Position numbers and translations under genes: made by a program
Shown: in pieces, positions 10,242-19,493 of the stretch
Position numbering within the stretch: the first letter of the stretch is position 1
Layout of the letters: every line of letters begins with the position of its first letter
Assembly (NCBI GenBank): GCA_028871815.1
Contig: JAGWMJ010000004.1
Span: forward strand, 124,001-188,000
Direction: 5' to 3'
DNA length: 64,000 nucleotides
From: Armatimonadota bacterium
Lineage (GTDB): Bacteria; Armatimonadota; Chthonomonadetes; Chthonomonadales; Chthonomonadaceae
The notes under the pieces: model-generated
Told to the model about the DNA's origin: nothing
Database searches by the model: none
What the model saw: only the letters and a program-made list of their open reading frames with translations

Positions 10242-10700
10242 TTAAGGCGTGGCGCGCGCTTTTCGCGTGCGTTCAAGAAGCTCAATGACCACGCCGAGCC
10301 GCTCGCGTCCGTCAAAGTACGCATACTGCCCGTCGCCCATGTCGCCACGCTGCACCATGGGCACGCCCTGAGCTTTCAGGCTGTCGGCGCTCTTCTGCAT
10401 GTCTTCGGTCCAAAACGCGATATGGTGCACCGATTCGCCCTGTTGGTCCAATCCCTCCTGCCAGGTGCTCGAGCCGCCCATCGGTTCGATGAGTTCCAGT
10501 TGTACGGGTCCAACGGAGAAGAGGGCCAGCTTGCACTGTGCGTTTGAGGGAACGCCCCGATATGTCATCGCCACCTCATCGCCGGGCTGAGTGACGATCA
10601 CTTTGGCCGGCTCTTGCCCAAGGAGAGTGGCAAACCGATGCCTGGCCTCTTCGATGTCGCGAACGAGAATCGCTACCTGCGCCAGATTGGTGTTGTCCAA
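10242..10700 (-). CDS. VOC-family (glyoxalase/bleomycin-resistance fold) protein
   Basis: The 152-residue product has one vicinal-oxygen-chelate domain: QVAILVRDIEEARHRFATLLG at the N-terminus and VHHIAFWTEDMQKSADSLKAQG in the second half, then a glutamate-containing VVIELLER end. The order of His and Glu resembles methylmalonyl-CoA epimerase and glyoxalase-like proteins, so the substrate cannot be fixed. Start TTG 10700 is supported by AGGAG at seven to eight bases. Confidence 0.8.
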   Translation of the reverse strand: MDNTNLAQVAILVRDIEEARHRFATLLGQEPAKVIVTQPGDEVAMTYRGVPSNAQCKLALFSVGPVQLELIEPMGGSSTWQEGLDQQGESVHHIAFWTEDMQKSADSLKAQGVPMVQRGDMGDGQYAYFDGRERLGVVIELLERTRKARATP

Positions 10701-10742
10701 AGCTCGCTCCTGATCGCTACCTGCGCTTCAATAACCGCGAGT

Positions 10743-11798
10743 TCAATTTACCCGGTACGTGCAGAACTCCCCGCCGCCGCTCACCCCACCGGGCAGCATT
10801 CCGAGTTGATGGCCATCCGGCGACCAACAGAGGCCCGTCAGTGCCGGGCACCACTCGCAAGTCCAGGCGCCTGTCGTCGCCACGAACTCCCGCTGCTGTC
10901 CGGATTGAACCAGTGCCAGGTAGCAGCGCGAGATCAGGCGGAATCTGGAGGCATGCGCCGTCAACCGGCTATCCGGGCGCCTTGCGATCTGAGCATGAAC
11001 CTGGCTTGCAAGGCCTGTATCCCAGCGTGTGACGACGTATGCCAAACGCTGCCCGTCCGGGGAGATGCGTGCCTGGTCAGCACTGGTAGACCAGGCGGTT
11101 TGGAGCGTGCGGACCAGCAGCGGCCGACCACCTCGATTGAGCGGCCAGTCGATGATGCGGATGACTGTGCGATCCGGTGTACACATCACGGTGCGAAGGC
11201 GCCCGCCGGGCAGCGCCACTGCGTCCGTGAATGTGCCATGAACAAGATTGCGGTCCGGCGACATTGAGATCCGGCGTACCGGCCGCTGCTGCTTTGGTCG
11301 CCAGACCGAGGCAGACCAGTCGCCTGCTTGAGTTATGTCGAGCGTGGCGAGTTCTGTGTTGCTCAACCAGGCTCCCGCTGCAGAGAGTGCGGTGTCGAAC
11401 CGCGAGACGAGATTGCCATCCATGTCGGTAATGAACGTCGGGCCGACGTCGCTGCCAAACGCCAGCAGCAATCCAGACGGCGAAACTGCGGCCCACCGGG
11501 CGCCCAAATGTAAATCCCGCCGCAGATTGGCAAACAGCGATCCCGCGACCTGCGGCCTGGAGCTTGCAGGCGTATCCCACTGGGCCTCGCCCCACACCTC
11601 GTTGACACCCGACGGGGCGACTGCGAAACCGCCGAATGTATTGTCGAAGCAGAGGATGCCCCGCCCTGCGACCCAGTCGGCTGAGATCGTATCCTGCACC
11701 CTCCAGACATGCTCCGGCAACGGAGCCCCTTTCGGTGTGCATCTCAGGGAAACTGCCAAAGGCAGGCCCGCAGCCAGCAGCCACGTCCGCGCCACCAC
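10743..11798 (-). CDS. Putative exported beta-propeller-like protein
   Basis: From the paired GTG codons at 11798/11795 the product begins with a short basic start and a hydrophobic segment (TWLLAAGLPLAVSL) followed by Arg-Cys, a possible lipoprotein or Sec signal. The rest carries several stretches such as AVSPSGLLLAFGSD, ARISPDGQRLAYVV and CWSPDGHQLGML. These SPDG-type repeats are typical of TolB/WD40-like propellers. The open frame continues about 370 bases further upstream, but that part is Arg- and Cys-rich and unlike the body. No specific function can be given. Confidence 0.6.
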   Translation of the reverse strand: MVARTWLLAAGLPLAVSLRCTPKGAPLPEHVWRVQDTISADWVAGRGILCFDNTFGGFAVAPSGVNEVWGEAQWDTPASSRPQVAGSLFANLRRDLHLGARWAAVSPSGLLLAFGSDVGPTFITDMDGNLVSRFDTALSAAGAWLSNTELATLDITQAGDWSASVWRPKQQRPVRRISMSPDRNLVHGTFTDAVALPGGRLRTVMCTPDRTVIRIIDWPLNRGGRPLLVRTLQTAWSTSADQARISPDGQRLAYVVTRWDTGLASQVHAQIARRPDSRLTAHASRFRLISRCYLALVQSGQQREFVATTGAWTCEWCPALTGLCWSPDGHQLGMLPGGVSGGGEFCTYRVN

Positions 11799-12048
11799 TA
11801 CACCGCCCCAAATGCGGCGTGACCGCCGCGTTGGACAGCGGCCGATGCGGCAAAATCGGCACGGATATTCGCAAGGGATATTGTGGCCAGGCAGACGCGC
11901 CCGGCGCCGGCAACATTCTCTACAAGGAAGAAGGCCGGCGTGCCGCGGATGGCGAGTGCATCGCCGCAGGCGAGGTCCTGCCGGACGGCGCGCGTGCCAG
12001 GCAGAATGTGAGGCAAAGGCGCAGGATGCCGAGATGGCCCGACATCGA
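11799..12048. other. Gap between the propeller gene and the small Cys-rich frame
   Basis: Open frames exist on both strands. One minus-strand frame contains GTPAFF, as in DsbA-like proteins, but has no catalytic CxxC and no start, so I do not call a gene. Confidence 0.3.
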
Positions 12049-12204
12049 TTACGGGCCGGACGGCGTGCCGCCCGCATAGCACATTTCGCCCGGCTGCTGT
12101 GCGAGGCAGGCCCCTTCCCCGGATGTGCAGGAGCCGCCGCTAACGCAATCACCGCTGAAAAGCGGATCAACGGCGCAGCACCAGCCGGACGATCTACAAT
12201 TCAC
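12049..12204 (-). CDS. Possible small cysteine-rich peptide
   Basis: A 51-codon frame from GTG 12204 to TAA encodes seven cysteines spaced C-x5-CC-x9-C-x5-C-x6-C-x8-C (WCCAVDPLFSGDC... EMCYAGG). This arrangement is unusual for chance translation and resembles disulphide-rich peptides. It lies about 75 bases after the kbl stop on the same strand and could be the last gene of the opp-kbl operon. There is no signal peptide and only a weak ribosome binding site, so the call is tentative. Confidence 0.3.
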   Translation of the reverse strand: MNCRSSGWCCAVDPLFSGDCVSGGSCTSGEGACLAQQPGEMCYAGGTPSGP

Positions 12205-12277
12205 TTCTGTCGTACCACATCATGGCCACTGCCGCCATGAACTCCCAAAGCTGGATCTGCAGCATGTTGAGGCCGCG

Positions 12278-13459
12278 TCAGGCGCCGCTGCTGCTCTTTC
12301 CAACCTCCTCGAACGCTGTGAGGGCGTCATCCAGATCCTTGCGCGAGTGCATGGCGCTCGGCATGGTGCGGAGCCGCGCTTTGCCAAGGGCAACCGTGGG
12401 GAACACGATGGCAAGCGCCATCACCCCGCGGTCGAGCAGGTCACGCTGCATCTGCTGCGCGGCAGCCTCATCGCCGATCATGACAGGCGTGATGGGCGTC
12501 TGCGAAATCCCTGTGTCGAAACCAAGCTGCTGCAGACCGGACTTCCAGTACCGGGCGTTCTCCCACAACCGATCGGTCAGCGTGGTGTCGTGCTCCATCA
12601 GGTCGATGGCGGCAATGATGGCGGCCGCAACCGCCGGCGGCTGGGCCGTGCTGAACAGGTACGGCCTGCCGCGCTGCACCAACCAGTCGATCAGCGGGCC
12701 GCTTCCGGCAATATAGCCGCCCGTCAAACCGATGGCCTTGCTCAAGGTGCCGAGCTGGATGTCGATCTGTTGGTGCACGCCGAAGTGAAACGCGGTTCCG
12801 CGTCCGCCGCCCAGCACGCCGGAACCGTGCGCGTCATCCACCATGATGGCGGCGTCGTACTGCCGGGCGAGCGCCACGATATCGGGCAGCGGGGCGATGT
12901 CGCCATCCATGCTAAAGACACCATCCGTGATGATGAGGCGCTTTTTGGCATCGCGACTGCCGCGGAGCGCCTCCTCAAGCGAGTTCATGTCACAGTGCTG
13001 GTATATCTTTCGGCCGGCCTTCGACAGGCGAACACCGTCGATGATGCTCGCATGATTGAGAGAGTCGGTGATTATGACGTCTCCCTCCTCCGTCACCGTG
13101 GGTATCGTGCCGGCATTGGCCGTGAAACCGCTCTGAAAGACCAGCGACCCCTCTACATGCTTGAAAGCGGCAAGCCGCTTCTCCAACTCCAGGTGCACCG
13201 TCATCGTGCCGATGATCGGACGCACGGCGCCGGCGCCCGCGCCCCAGCGCTCCACGCCCTCGATCATCGCCCGCTTTACGGCGGGATGATCGGCCAATCC
13301 GAGGTAGTTGTTGCTGCTCAGGTTGATCACGTTGGGGCGGCCATTGACCGTGATGCGAGCGTCGGACGGCGTGTCCATGACAATGGGCGCCTTGTAGAGA
13401 TTCTGCTGCTTGAGCGCGTCAAGCTGCTCGCCAAGCCAATTCTGCAGGGTCTGATCCAT
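12278..13459 (-). CDS. kbl: Glycine C-acetyltransferase / alpha-oxoamine synthase
   Basis: This is a PLP-dependent enzyme of the alpha-oxoamine synthase group, 393 residues long. It has LSSNNYLGLADHP, the aspartate motif MVDDAHGSGVLG and the Schiff-base lysine in GTLSKAIGLTGGY. The N-terminal NLYKAPIVMDTP and overall pattern match 2-amino-3-ketobutyrate CoA ligase, which with threonine dehydrogenase splits threonine to glycine and acetyl-CoA; BioF-like activity is the alternative. ATG 13459 has GGAGG at six bases. It follows oppF by one base, so it is in the opp operon. Confidence 0.88.
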   Translation of the reverse strand: MDQTLQNWLGEQLDALKQQNLYKAPIVMDTPSDARITVNGRPNVINLSSNNYLGLADHPAVKRAMIEGVERWGAGAGAVRPIIGTMTVHLELEKRLAAFKHVEGSLVFQSGFTANAGTIPTVTEEGDVIITDSLNHASIIDGVRLSKAGRKIYQHCDMNSLEEALRGSRDAKKRLIITDGVFSMDGDIAPLPDIVALARQYDAAIMVDDAHGSGVLGGGRGTAFHFGVHQQIDIQLGTLSKAIGLTGGYIAGSGPLIDWLVQRGRPYLFSTAQPPAVAAAIIAAIDLMEHDTTLTDRLWENARYWKSGLQQLGFDTGISQTPITPVMIGDEAAAQQMQRDLLDRGVMALAIVFPTVALGKARLRTMPSAMHSRKDLDDALTAFEEVGKSSSGA

Positions 13460-13460
13460 G

Positions 13461-14519
13461 TTAGGCCTCCGGCCGGTTCTCGCCGGCTCTATCCGATTTG
13501 TTGGGCCACTCCCCGGCGAAGTGGCAGGCGGCGAGGTGCGCGTCGCCATAACTCTTCAAGATTGGCGCTTCAATGGCGCACCGCTCTTTAGCCATGGGGC
13601 ATCGCGTCCGGAAGCGACAGCCCGATGGGATTTGGAGGGCCGACGGCACATCACCTTCCGCGATCACACGCTTCTTGCGGTGGGTAGCGTCCAGCTCGGG
13701 CGCCGCGTCCAGGAGCGCCATGGTGTAAGGGTGCAGCGGCCGCTGGAAAACAGCGGATACCGGTCCCTGCTCCACGATGACACCCAGATACATAATGGCG
13801 ATGCGGTGGCAAAAGTGGCGCAGAACGGAAAGGTCGTGCGCGATGAACAGATACGCGATGCCGCGCTCCTCCTGAAGTTCCTGCAGCAGGTTGAGAATCT
13901 GAGCGCGAATTGAGACGTCGAGTGCTGAGATCGGCTCGTCGAGAATGATGAGCTTTGGCTGCGTGGCGATAGCGCGAGCAATGCCGATGCGCTGCCGCTG
14001 CCCACCCGAAAACTCGTGGGGAAACCGTGAGACCACGGCTGCCGGCAGGCCAACGCGCTGAAGAAGCTCTCCGGCAGCGCGCCATGCCTCATTGCGATTG
14101 GTGCAGATGCGGTGCGCACGCAGCGGCTCAGACACGATATCGCCGATCATGGCGCGTGGATCGAATGCGGCAAACGGGTCCTGGAACACGATGCCGACGT
14201 CACGCCGGATGCGGCGCAGCGCTGCGCCGCCGGCCATGCGCAAATCGCTGTCGTTCAGCCGGATTTCGCCGGCGGTTGGTTCCACCAAACGAAGGATGGC
14301 GCGCCCCGCCGTGGTTTTGCCGCAGCCGCTCTCGCCCGCCAGCCCAAGCGTCTCTCCGGCACGAACTTCCAGTTCTATTCCGTCCACGGCGTGCACGGTC
14401 TCCGTGTGTGCACGCAAGCCCGCACGCCGCACCACGCGAAAGTTCTTCACCAACCCGTGGACGCTCAACACAACGGCCGGCTCCGCCTTTGTATCGCGAA
14501 GTTGCTCAGCCATCGGCAT
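13461..14519 (-). CDS. oppF: Oligopeptide/dipeptide ABC transporter ATPase, OppF type
   Basis: This is the second ATPase of a peptide or nickel importer. It has Walker A GESGCGKTT, signature FSGGQRQRIGIARA, Walker B LIILDEPISALD and the switch His in FIAHDLSV. The C-terminal oligopeptide/dipeptide extension is present (PLHPYTMALL and CRFRTRCPMAKERC, the Cys cluster seen in this subfamily). It overlaps oppD by 14 bases. Permease and binding-protein genes are not next to it here. Confidence 0.92.
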   Translation of the reverse strand: MPMAEQLRDTKAEPAVVLSVHGLVKNFRVVRRAGLRAHTETVHAVDGIELEVRAGETLGLAGESGCGKTTAGRAILRLVEPTAGEIRLNDSDLRMAGGAALRRIRRDVGIVFQDPFAAFDPRAMIGDIVSEPLRAHRICTNRNEAWRAAGELLQRVGLPAAVVSRFPHEFSGGQRQRIGIARAIATQPKLIILDEPISALDVSIRAQILNLLQELQEERGIAYLFIAHDLSVLRHFCHRIAIMYLGVIVEQGPVSAVFQRPLHPYTMALLDAAPELDATHRKKRVIAEGDVPSALQIPSGCRFRTRCPMAKERCAIEAPILKSYGDAHLAACHFAGEWPNKSDRAGENRPEA

Positions 14520-15537
14520 CCTGAACTTGCAGCCAGCACCTGGACGAGTGCGTGTCGATACTGCCGGTCAACGGAGGCGCCGTGTTGCTGCACTTGCCCG
14601 GTATAGCGTGGGGGCAGCGGGGGTGAAACGGACACCCCGATGGCAGGTTTGCAAGGTCCGGCGGCTGGCCCGGTATGCCGCGGAGGCTTGTGCGCTCGCC
14701 CGCGTGAAGGCTGGGAAGCGACTGCAGCAGGCCCTGCGTGTATGGATGGCGTGGATTCGACAGTATCTCATTGACCGGTCCGCTCTCCACGATCTCGCCG
14801 GCATACATCACCAGCACTCGGTCGCAGATTTCTGCCACCACACCCAGGTCATGTGTGATCAGGAGAATGCCGGTACCCGATTCCTGTTGAAGTTCGGCCA
14901 TCAGGCTCAGCACCTGTGCCTGAACCGTGACATCGAGCGCGGTTGTCGGCTCGTCAGCAATCAGTAGCTCGGGTGAACACGAAAATGCCATGGCAATCAT
15001 AACCCGCTGCCGCTGGCCCCCCGATACCTGATGCGGATACTGGTTGTACTGTACCTCCGGTGACGCGATGCGAACGCGGTGGAACAGCCTGAGCACGCGT
15101 TCGCGCGCCTCCTCGCGGCTTGCGCCGGTGTGCAGCAGAATCGGCTCCGCAACCTGCGCGCCGAGTGTCATCGTGGGGTTCAGCGAGGAAAAGGGGTCCT
15201 GAAACACCATCGCCATTCGAGCTCCGCGCACCGCCTGCCACGCGCGCCGCCCAAGCTGCAGCAGCTCCTGCCCGTCGAGCCGGATAGAGCCCGCTGTCAC
15301 AACTCCTGGCGGTGACGGGATCAACCCCATCAAAGAGAGAGCCGTCGCACTCTTCCCGGAGCCGGATTCGCCGACGATTCCGAGGATCTGCCCCCGCTCC
15401 AGTTGAAAGGAGACGTCGCGGACGGCGTGCACCACGCCGCCCGGTGAATGGAAGTCGGTGCAGAGCCCTGCGACCTGCAGTAGCGGCGGTTGGGCCGGTG
15501 ATTCGTCCTGCGTAGGCTGTGCGGAAACCACCGTCAC
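14506..15537 (-). CDS. oppD: Oligopeptide/dipeptide ABC transporter ATPase, OppD type
   Basis: Paired ATPase to OppF. Walker [20 protein letters not shown], the Q-loop [12 protein letters not shown], signature [14 protein letters not shown], Walker [15 protein letters not shown] and H-loop [10 protein letters not shown] are all intact. The C-terminal [12 protein letters not shown] and [10 protein letters not shown] cluster confirm the peptide-transport branch. The gene overlaps both neighbours by a few bases, indicating a translationally coupled operon. Confidence 0.92.
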   Translation of the reverse strand: MTVVSAQPTQDESPAQPPLLQVAGLCTDFHSPGGVVHAVRDVSFQLERGQILGIVGESGSGKSATALSLMGLIPSPPGVVTAGSIRLDGQELLQLGRRAWQAVRGARMAMVFQDPFSSLNPTMTLGAQVAEPILLHTGASREEARERVLRLFHRVRIASPEVQYNQYPHQVSGGQRQRVMIAMAFSCSPELLIADEPTTALDVTVQAQVLSLMAELQQESGTGILLITHDLGVVAEICDRVLVMYAGEIVESGPVNEILSNPRHPYTQGLLQSLPSLHAGERTSLRGIPGQPPDLANLPSGCPFHPRCPHAIPGKCSNTAPPLTGSIDTHSSRCWLQVQDADG

Positions 15538-16352
15538 AGCGCAATCCCCGCAAACGATTCGGCAAGAGCCTCCCGCGATCGTTTGGCTTCACGCTCACAC
15601 CAGGCACGGTTAACGGCGCCGTTGTGCAGCACGATTCGGCTGAACCACTCGCAGGGTGCGCTGCCGTGGCTTTCGCCCACGGGTTCCAGATCGGCGCGGA
15701 ACCCACCATCCGGTGAAACGCTCCAGCGCGGCGCGGCCTCACCACCCGGCAGACCTGTTGTGAGAAGAATCGTGGCAGGTTGACCGCCCGGCGCGCCCGT
15801 GGCAGCAATCCAGGACGACTTCACGTTGAACTCCGCCGGCGGATCATGGTCGCCATCCGGCGCCTGTATCACCGCCGCAGGCGATTCCAGCAGCGGGCCT
15901 GTGAACCAGCCGAACATGGCGGCGCTCAGCTTCGTCCTGCAAGCAACGGCTGCATCTTGCAAATCCCAAATCTGTACCAGCGTATCGATCGCGAGCGAGT
16001 ACTCCGAGACCATCTCGAAGCGCACGGTCCGCTCCTCGCGGGCCAGAATGCTGCCGTGCCGTCGCCATTGGAGGCTCAGCTTGAGGCCACACGATACGCT
16101 GCCCCGCCGGCCCAGCAGTTCCGTGAGTTCCGCCTCACCGGCGCAACCGCTGACCTCGAATGCGCAGCCGGGACCAAGCCGGGAGCCGAGCAGCGGCGCG
16201 GTTTCGGGCGCGGCAGCGAACATCAGCGCGGGTGCTTCGGCCCCACCAACCCGATAGGACGCAACCTGGATGCCATCCGCCGTTACGAGGCAAGCGCCAT
16301 CGCGGAAATGCAAAGTTGGACGAGCGTGCGGCGGCATGCTGGAGTAAAGCAT
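15534..16352 (-). CDS. Hypothetical protein, first gene of the opp-kbl cluster
   Basis: The 272-residue product has no signal peptide or membrane segment. It is mostly predicted beta strand, with WFTGPLLESPAAVIQAPDGDHDPP and EWFSRIVLHNG as its most distinctive parts. These vaguely recall DUF6807-like proteins but not enough to assign. It overlaps oppD by four bases. ATG 16352 or ATG 16337 may be the start. Confidence 0.55.
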   Translation of the reverse strand: MLYSSMPPHARPTLHFRDGACLVTADGIQVASYRVGGAEAPALMFAAAPETAPLLGSRLGPGCAFEVSGCAGEAELTELLGRRGSVSCGLKLSLQWRRHGSILAREERTVRFEMVSEYSLAIDTLVQIWDLQDAAVACRTKLSAAMFGWFTGPLLESPAAVIQAPDGDHDPPAEFNVKSSWIAATGAPGGQPATILLTTGLPGGEAAPRWSVSPDGGFRADLEPVGESHGSAPCEWFSRIVLHNGAVNRAWCEREAKRSREALAESFAGIAL

Positions 16353-16467
16353 ACCAGGCCGTGTTTGTCAAAACCCTCCTCCGCCGGCGTGCTGCGATCT
16401 GCACCGGTATAATGATTTCGAGGCGCCTATAGATCCCGTCTGCGTGAGTCCGTGGCGCCACAGGAAT

Positions 16468-17298
16468 ATGGCGAGGTTAACCCCTAACTTCACAGACTCG
16501 GCAGTCCGCGAGCTGTCGCCGGATGACCTGCCTGCGCTGTCGCGTCTGTTCGCCTCCGATCCCACGCGGTTCCGGTCGATGGAAGCCGGTTTGGATATGT
16601 ACGGTCTGGAAAGCCCCACAGTCCGGTTCTATTGCGTGCCGGACGGCTCGGGGGGCCGGATCCTCGGTGTGTTGATCCAATTGAGGACGACGGTGGTCTG
16701 TGCCGATCGCGATGGCGAGTGCGGTGGCGCAATCGCAGCCTTTGTCGATGAACAACCTGCTGTTACCGGGCTGAGAGGTTGCCTGGAGACGCTTGGGGCC
16801 GTCAAGGCGCGACTGCGTCGCTATCGGCCGACTCATTGGGAAGACAGCTGGTTCCTGGAGCTGCACTCCGCGCCGGTGCAAGCGCCGGCCGGACCAGCAG
16901 CCCGTCGAGCCGTCGCGCAGGACGTGGACGCCATTTCGGCCCTGTATGCATCGAGTCGGATGATGCCGCGATCCACACACGACCTTGATGCGCACATCGC
17001 AACCGGCCGCGTGTTTGTGGTGGACGACTTTCATTTGCGGAACTGCATTGCAGGCGCTGCAATGCTGAATGCCGAAGGGCGCAGCGCCTGCGTCATCGGC
17101 AGTGTCTATACGCGGCCCGAAGCGCGCGGACGCGGCTGCGCCACGGCATGCACGGGTGCAATCAGTCGAGACATTATCGACAGCGGCAAGCTTCCGTGCC
17201 TGTTTTATGAGAATGAAGCCGCAGGTCGCATCTACCACAGGCTGGGCTTCGAGCCGGCCGGAAGATGGGCGATTCTCTATGTGGACTCGGCGCGTTGA
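16468..17298 (+). CDS. GNAT-family N-acetyltransferase
   Basis: The C-terminal half is a GNAT domain: VIGSVYTRPEARGRGCATA contains the acetyl-CoA pyrophosphate loop (RGRGCA), and LFYENEAAGRIYHRLGFEP is the usual final strand-helix with Asn and Tyr. The N-terminal half (residues 1-135) looks like a degenerate second GNAT copy. The start is ATG 16468; GTG 16444 is in frame and possible. The 3' end overlaps the GH116-like gene. The acceptor substrate is unknown. Confidence 0.8.
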   Translation: MARLTPNFTDSAVRELSPDDLPALSRLFASDPTRFRSMEAGLDMYGLESPTVRFYCVPDGSGGRILGVLIQLRTTVVCADRDGECGGAIAAFVDEQPAVTGLRGCLETLGAVKARLRRYRPTHWEDSWFLELHSAPVQAPAGPAARRAVAQDVDAISALYASSRMMPRSTHDLDAHIATGRVFVVDDFHLRNCIAGAAMLNAEGRSACVIGSVYTRPEARGRGCATACTGAISRDIIDSGKLPCLFYENEAAGRIYHRLGFEPAGRWAILYVDSAR

Positions 17299-19466
17299 GC
17301 TCCTCGTTAGCCGCGGTATGGACCCTGCTGGCGCTGGTGCACACGGGTCCGACGTCGGCTCGAAGCCAGGCCCTTTCGCCGGCCCGCGACCGTGCTGCCG
17401 GCGTGATACACAACCTGAAGCTGAAGGTCGGTTTGCCGCTCGGCGGTATCGGCGCGGGCGCCGTCCGCATCCTCAGCGACGGCGAGTTCTCGCGGGGCGG
17501 CGACTCCACGCCGCTGCCGGGCTGTTTTGCAGCGGTGCGTGCCGGAAGCGGCGCCTGCGTGCTGGCGCTCCATAACGGCTGCGGGCTGCCGTGCGCGCCG
17601 CGCATAGACTTCAAGGGGCTGTTTCCCACAGCGACCGTCACGCCATCCGGCGCCGGCTTACCGCTGGACGTTTCCTGGGAGGCCTTCTCCCCGTTTGTTC
17701 CCGGCGACCTGCGCGACTCGTCGGAGCCCGGCGCCATCGTCGTGATAACTCTCCGGAATCCGTCGCAGCACGCCGTGCCGGCAGCCGCACTACTCTCGTG
17801 GCAGGGCATGCCGGCTCCAGGTGGGACTGCCGGGACTCCGGTGGTCTCCACCGTGCCCGTGCGTGACAACCTGTACGGGCTTCGGATCTCAAGCGGAACT
17901 CCCAGATTCGGCGAGACGACCCTGGCCTCAGCAGCTGTTGGTCCAGACAGCGTGGTGACGCGAACCGGATGGCGACCGGGAGCTGGACCGCCGTCCTGGT
18001 GGGCCGCGTTCGCGCAGACCGGCCGCCTTCCTCAGGATCAAGAGATTGGGTCCAGCGGTGCGATTGCTGTTTCCACATCGGTAGCGCCCGGCGCCACAGT
18101 ACGAATTCCATTTGCGGTGACCTGGTTCGCATCCGACGCGACATCCACTTTAGGCGGCAGATACTACGGAAACTGGGCGAGCTCGTCGACAGATATCGCG
18201 CGCAATCTGCTGCAGGATTGGAGAAGCCTGCGCGTTCTGACGGACGAGTGGCATTTTGCGCTGATGACCAGCGATCTTCCGCCATGGCTGATACGCGCTG
18301 AGATCAACAGTCTGGCTGGTATGGTGACGCAAACAAGCCTCATGCGCGGCGGCGAATTTGCGTGGCGGCCGGCAACGTCGGCTTACGGCGCGTCGCCGGC
18401 GGGCGTAATGGCGAGATCTATCACCCTTGTTACGCTGTTTCCGCAGCTTGAGGCATTTCGGTTGGCGACCGATGCGGCAAACCTGGCGGGGGTAGGAAGC
18501 ACCCGTATCGCGCTGCTGGCGCTCCGGCTAGCGCTCTACCAGAGGTGTACGGGCGATCGGACCCTGGCGCAGCTCACTGCCCGTCCGCTGGCCGAGGCCG
18601 CGCTGACCGCGGCCGGCCCCACGGATACGGCCGGGTGCGGCATTCAGATCACCGGTTGGCGCGCGCTTGCCCGGCTGCTGGCACAATCGGGCGAGACCTC
18701 CATGGCTCAGTCGCTGCTGAATCGAACTGCGCATCTGATGGTTCAGTACGCCGCCGGGCTGAAGAGCCAGTCTCCATCGTCCATGTCGGCCGGCTTGCTC
18801 GGAGTTTGGGCTGCCCGGCTGTTAGTGCTGCCGCCTCCGGCGCCGTCCACGCTGATTGCTCAAGCCCAGGCATCCGGCGCTGCGGGCAGCGCTCCAGGTC
18901 GGGATATGGCAGATTCGGTGATCTGCCGCGGTGATCTGGCGATTCGCACAGGCAGCGTGACGAGCGGTCTCGAAGTTCTGGACGCGATCGATACCTCCGC
19001 CTGGGAAAGTGAGGGAGGGCCTTTCGACGTTCAGGAAGTGGGACTGTTCTGGCCGGTACTCGCCGCGCTCGAGGGCGCGGGGATCCGCCTCAGCACCGGC
19101 GAGCTTGACCTCATTCCATCCATACCCGGCTCATGGCGCGAACTGAATGCACCCATCTTTCTTCCAACACTCACCGGTTGGATGCGTTTTCGCCCGTACG
19201 CCCATGGAGAGTCCTTCTCTTTGCGGGTGGATCGGCTGGTCGCTCCGCCGACATTAGGTCCGGCGCAGCGCCTGGTTCTGGCCCGGCTCCGGATACCCGC
19301 GCCGGTCGCAATCAAGGCGGCGCAGGAGGAAGAGGTACACGTGCTGTTGAACGGTAATCCCGCTCCCGCAAATGCGTCGCGTGTGGCCGGCGGCGTCATG
19401 CAGATTCGGTTCACGCCTTCGCTCAAGCTCAACGCCGGCGATACGGTTCGGGTGAGCATCCATTAG
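17265..19466 (+). CDS. Secreted GH116 (GBA2-like) family protein, possibly inactive
   Basis: A signal-like segment (SSSLAAVWTLLALVHTG) is followed by KVGLPLGGIGAGAVRILSDGEFSRGGDST, the hallmark N-terminus of GH116 non-lysosomal glucosylceramidase-type proteins. The stretch DLPPWLIRAEINSLAGMV and later SITLVTLFPQLEAF match the helical catalytic-domain region, but the catalytic glutamate motif between them looks poorly conserved (GGEFAWRPATSA). The 733 residues are short for the family. The start overlaps the GNAT gene; TTG 17295, overlapping the GNAT stop, is another candidate. Enzyme activity is doubtful. Confidence 0.75.
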   Translation: MGDSLCGLGALSSSLAAVWTLLALVHTGPTSARSQALSPARDRAAGVIHNLKLKVGLPLGGIGAGAVRILSDGEFSRGGDSTPLPGCFAAVRAGSGACVLALHNGCGLPCAPRIDFKGLFPTATVTPSGAGLPLDVSWEAFSPFVPGDLRDSSEPGAIVVITLRNPSQHAVPAAALLSWQGMPAPGGTAGTPVVSTVPVRDNLYGLRISSGTPRFGETTLASAAVGPDSVVTRTGWRPGAGPPSWWAAFAQTGRLPQDQEIGSSGAIAVSTSVAPGATVRIPFAVTWFASDATSTLGGRYYGNWASSSTDIARNLLQDWRSLRVLTDEWHFALMTSDLPPWLIRAEINSLAGMVTQTSLMRGGEFAWRPATSAYGASPAGVMARSITLVTLFPQLEAFRLATDAANLAGVGSTRIALLALRLALYQRCTGDRTLAQLTARPLAEAALTAAGPTDTAGCGIQITGWRALARLLAQSGETSMAQSLLNRTAHLMVQYAAGLKSQSPSSMSAGLLGVWAARLLVLPPPAPSTLIAQAQASGAAGSAPGRDMADSVICRGDLAIRTGSVTSGLEVLDAIDTSAWESEGGPFDVQEVGLFWPVLAALEGAGIRLSTGELDLIPSIPGSWRELNAPIFLPTLTGWMRFRPYAHGESFSLRVDRLVAPPTLGPAQRLVLARLRIPAPVAIKAAQEEEVHVLLNGNPAPANASRVAGGVMQIRFTPSLKLNAGDTVRVSIH

Positions 19467-19493
19467 TTTGCAGTACTCCACAGGAAAGTCACG

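Noticed and set aside
11798-12082. Minus-strand frame with GTPAFF resembling DsbA
   Set aside because: No CxxC active site, no start or ribosome binding site, and the upstream part has no thioredoxin-fold sequence; likely coincidence.
10743-12170. Extending the beta-propeller gene to an ATG at 12170
   Set aside because: The extra ~124 residues are Arg/Cys-rich, lack similarity to the body and would run through the Cys-rich frame; a signal-like segment starts at the GTG pair near 11798.
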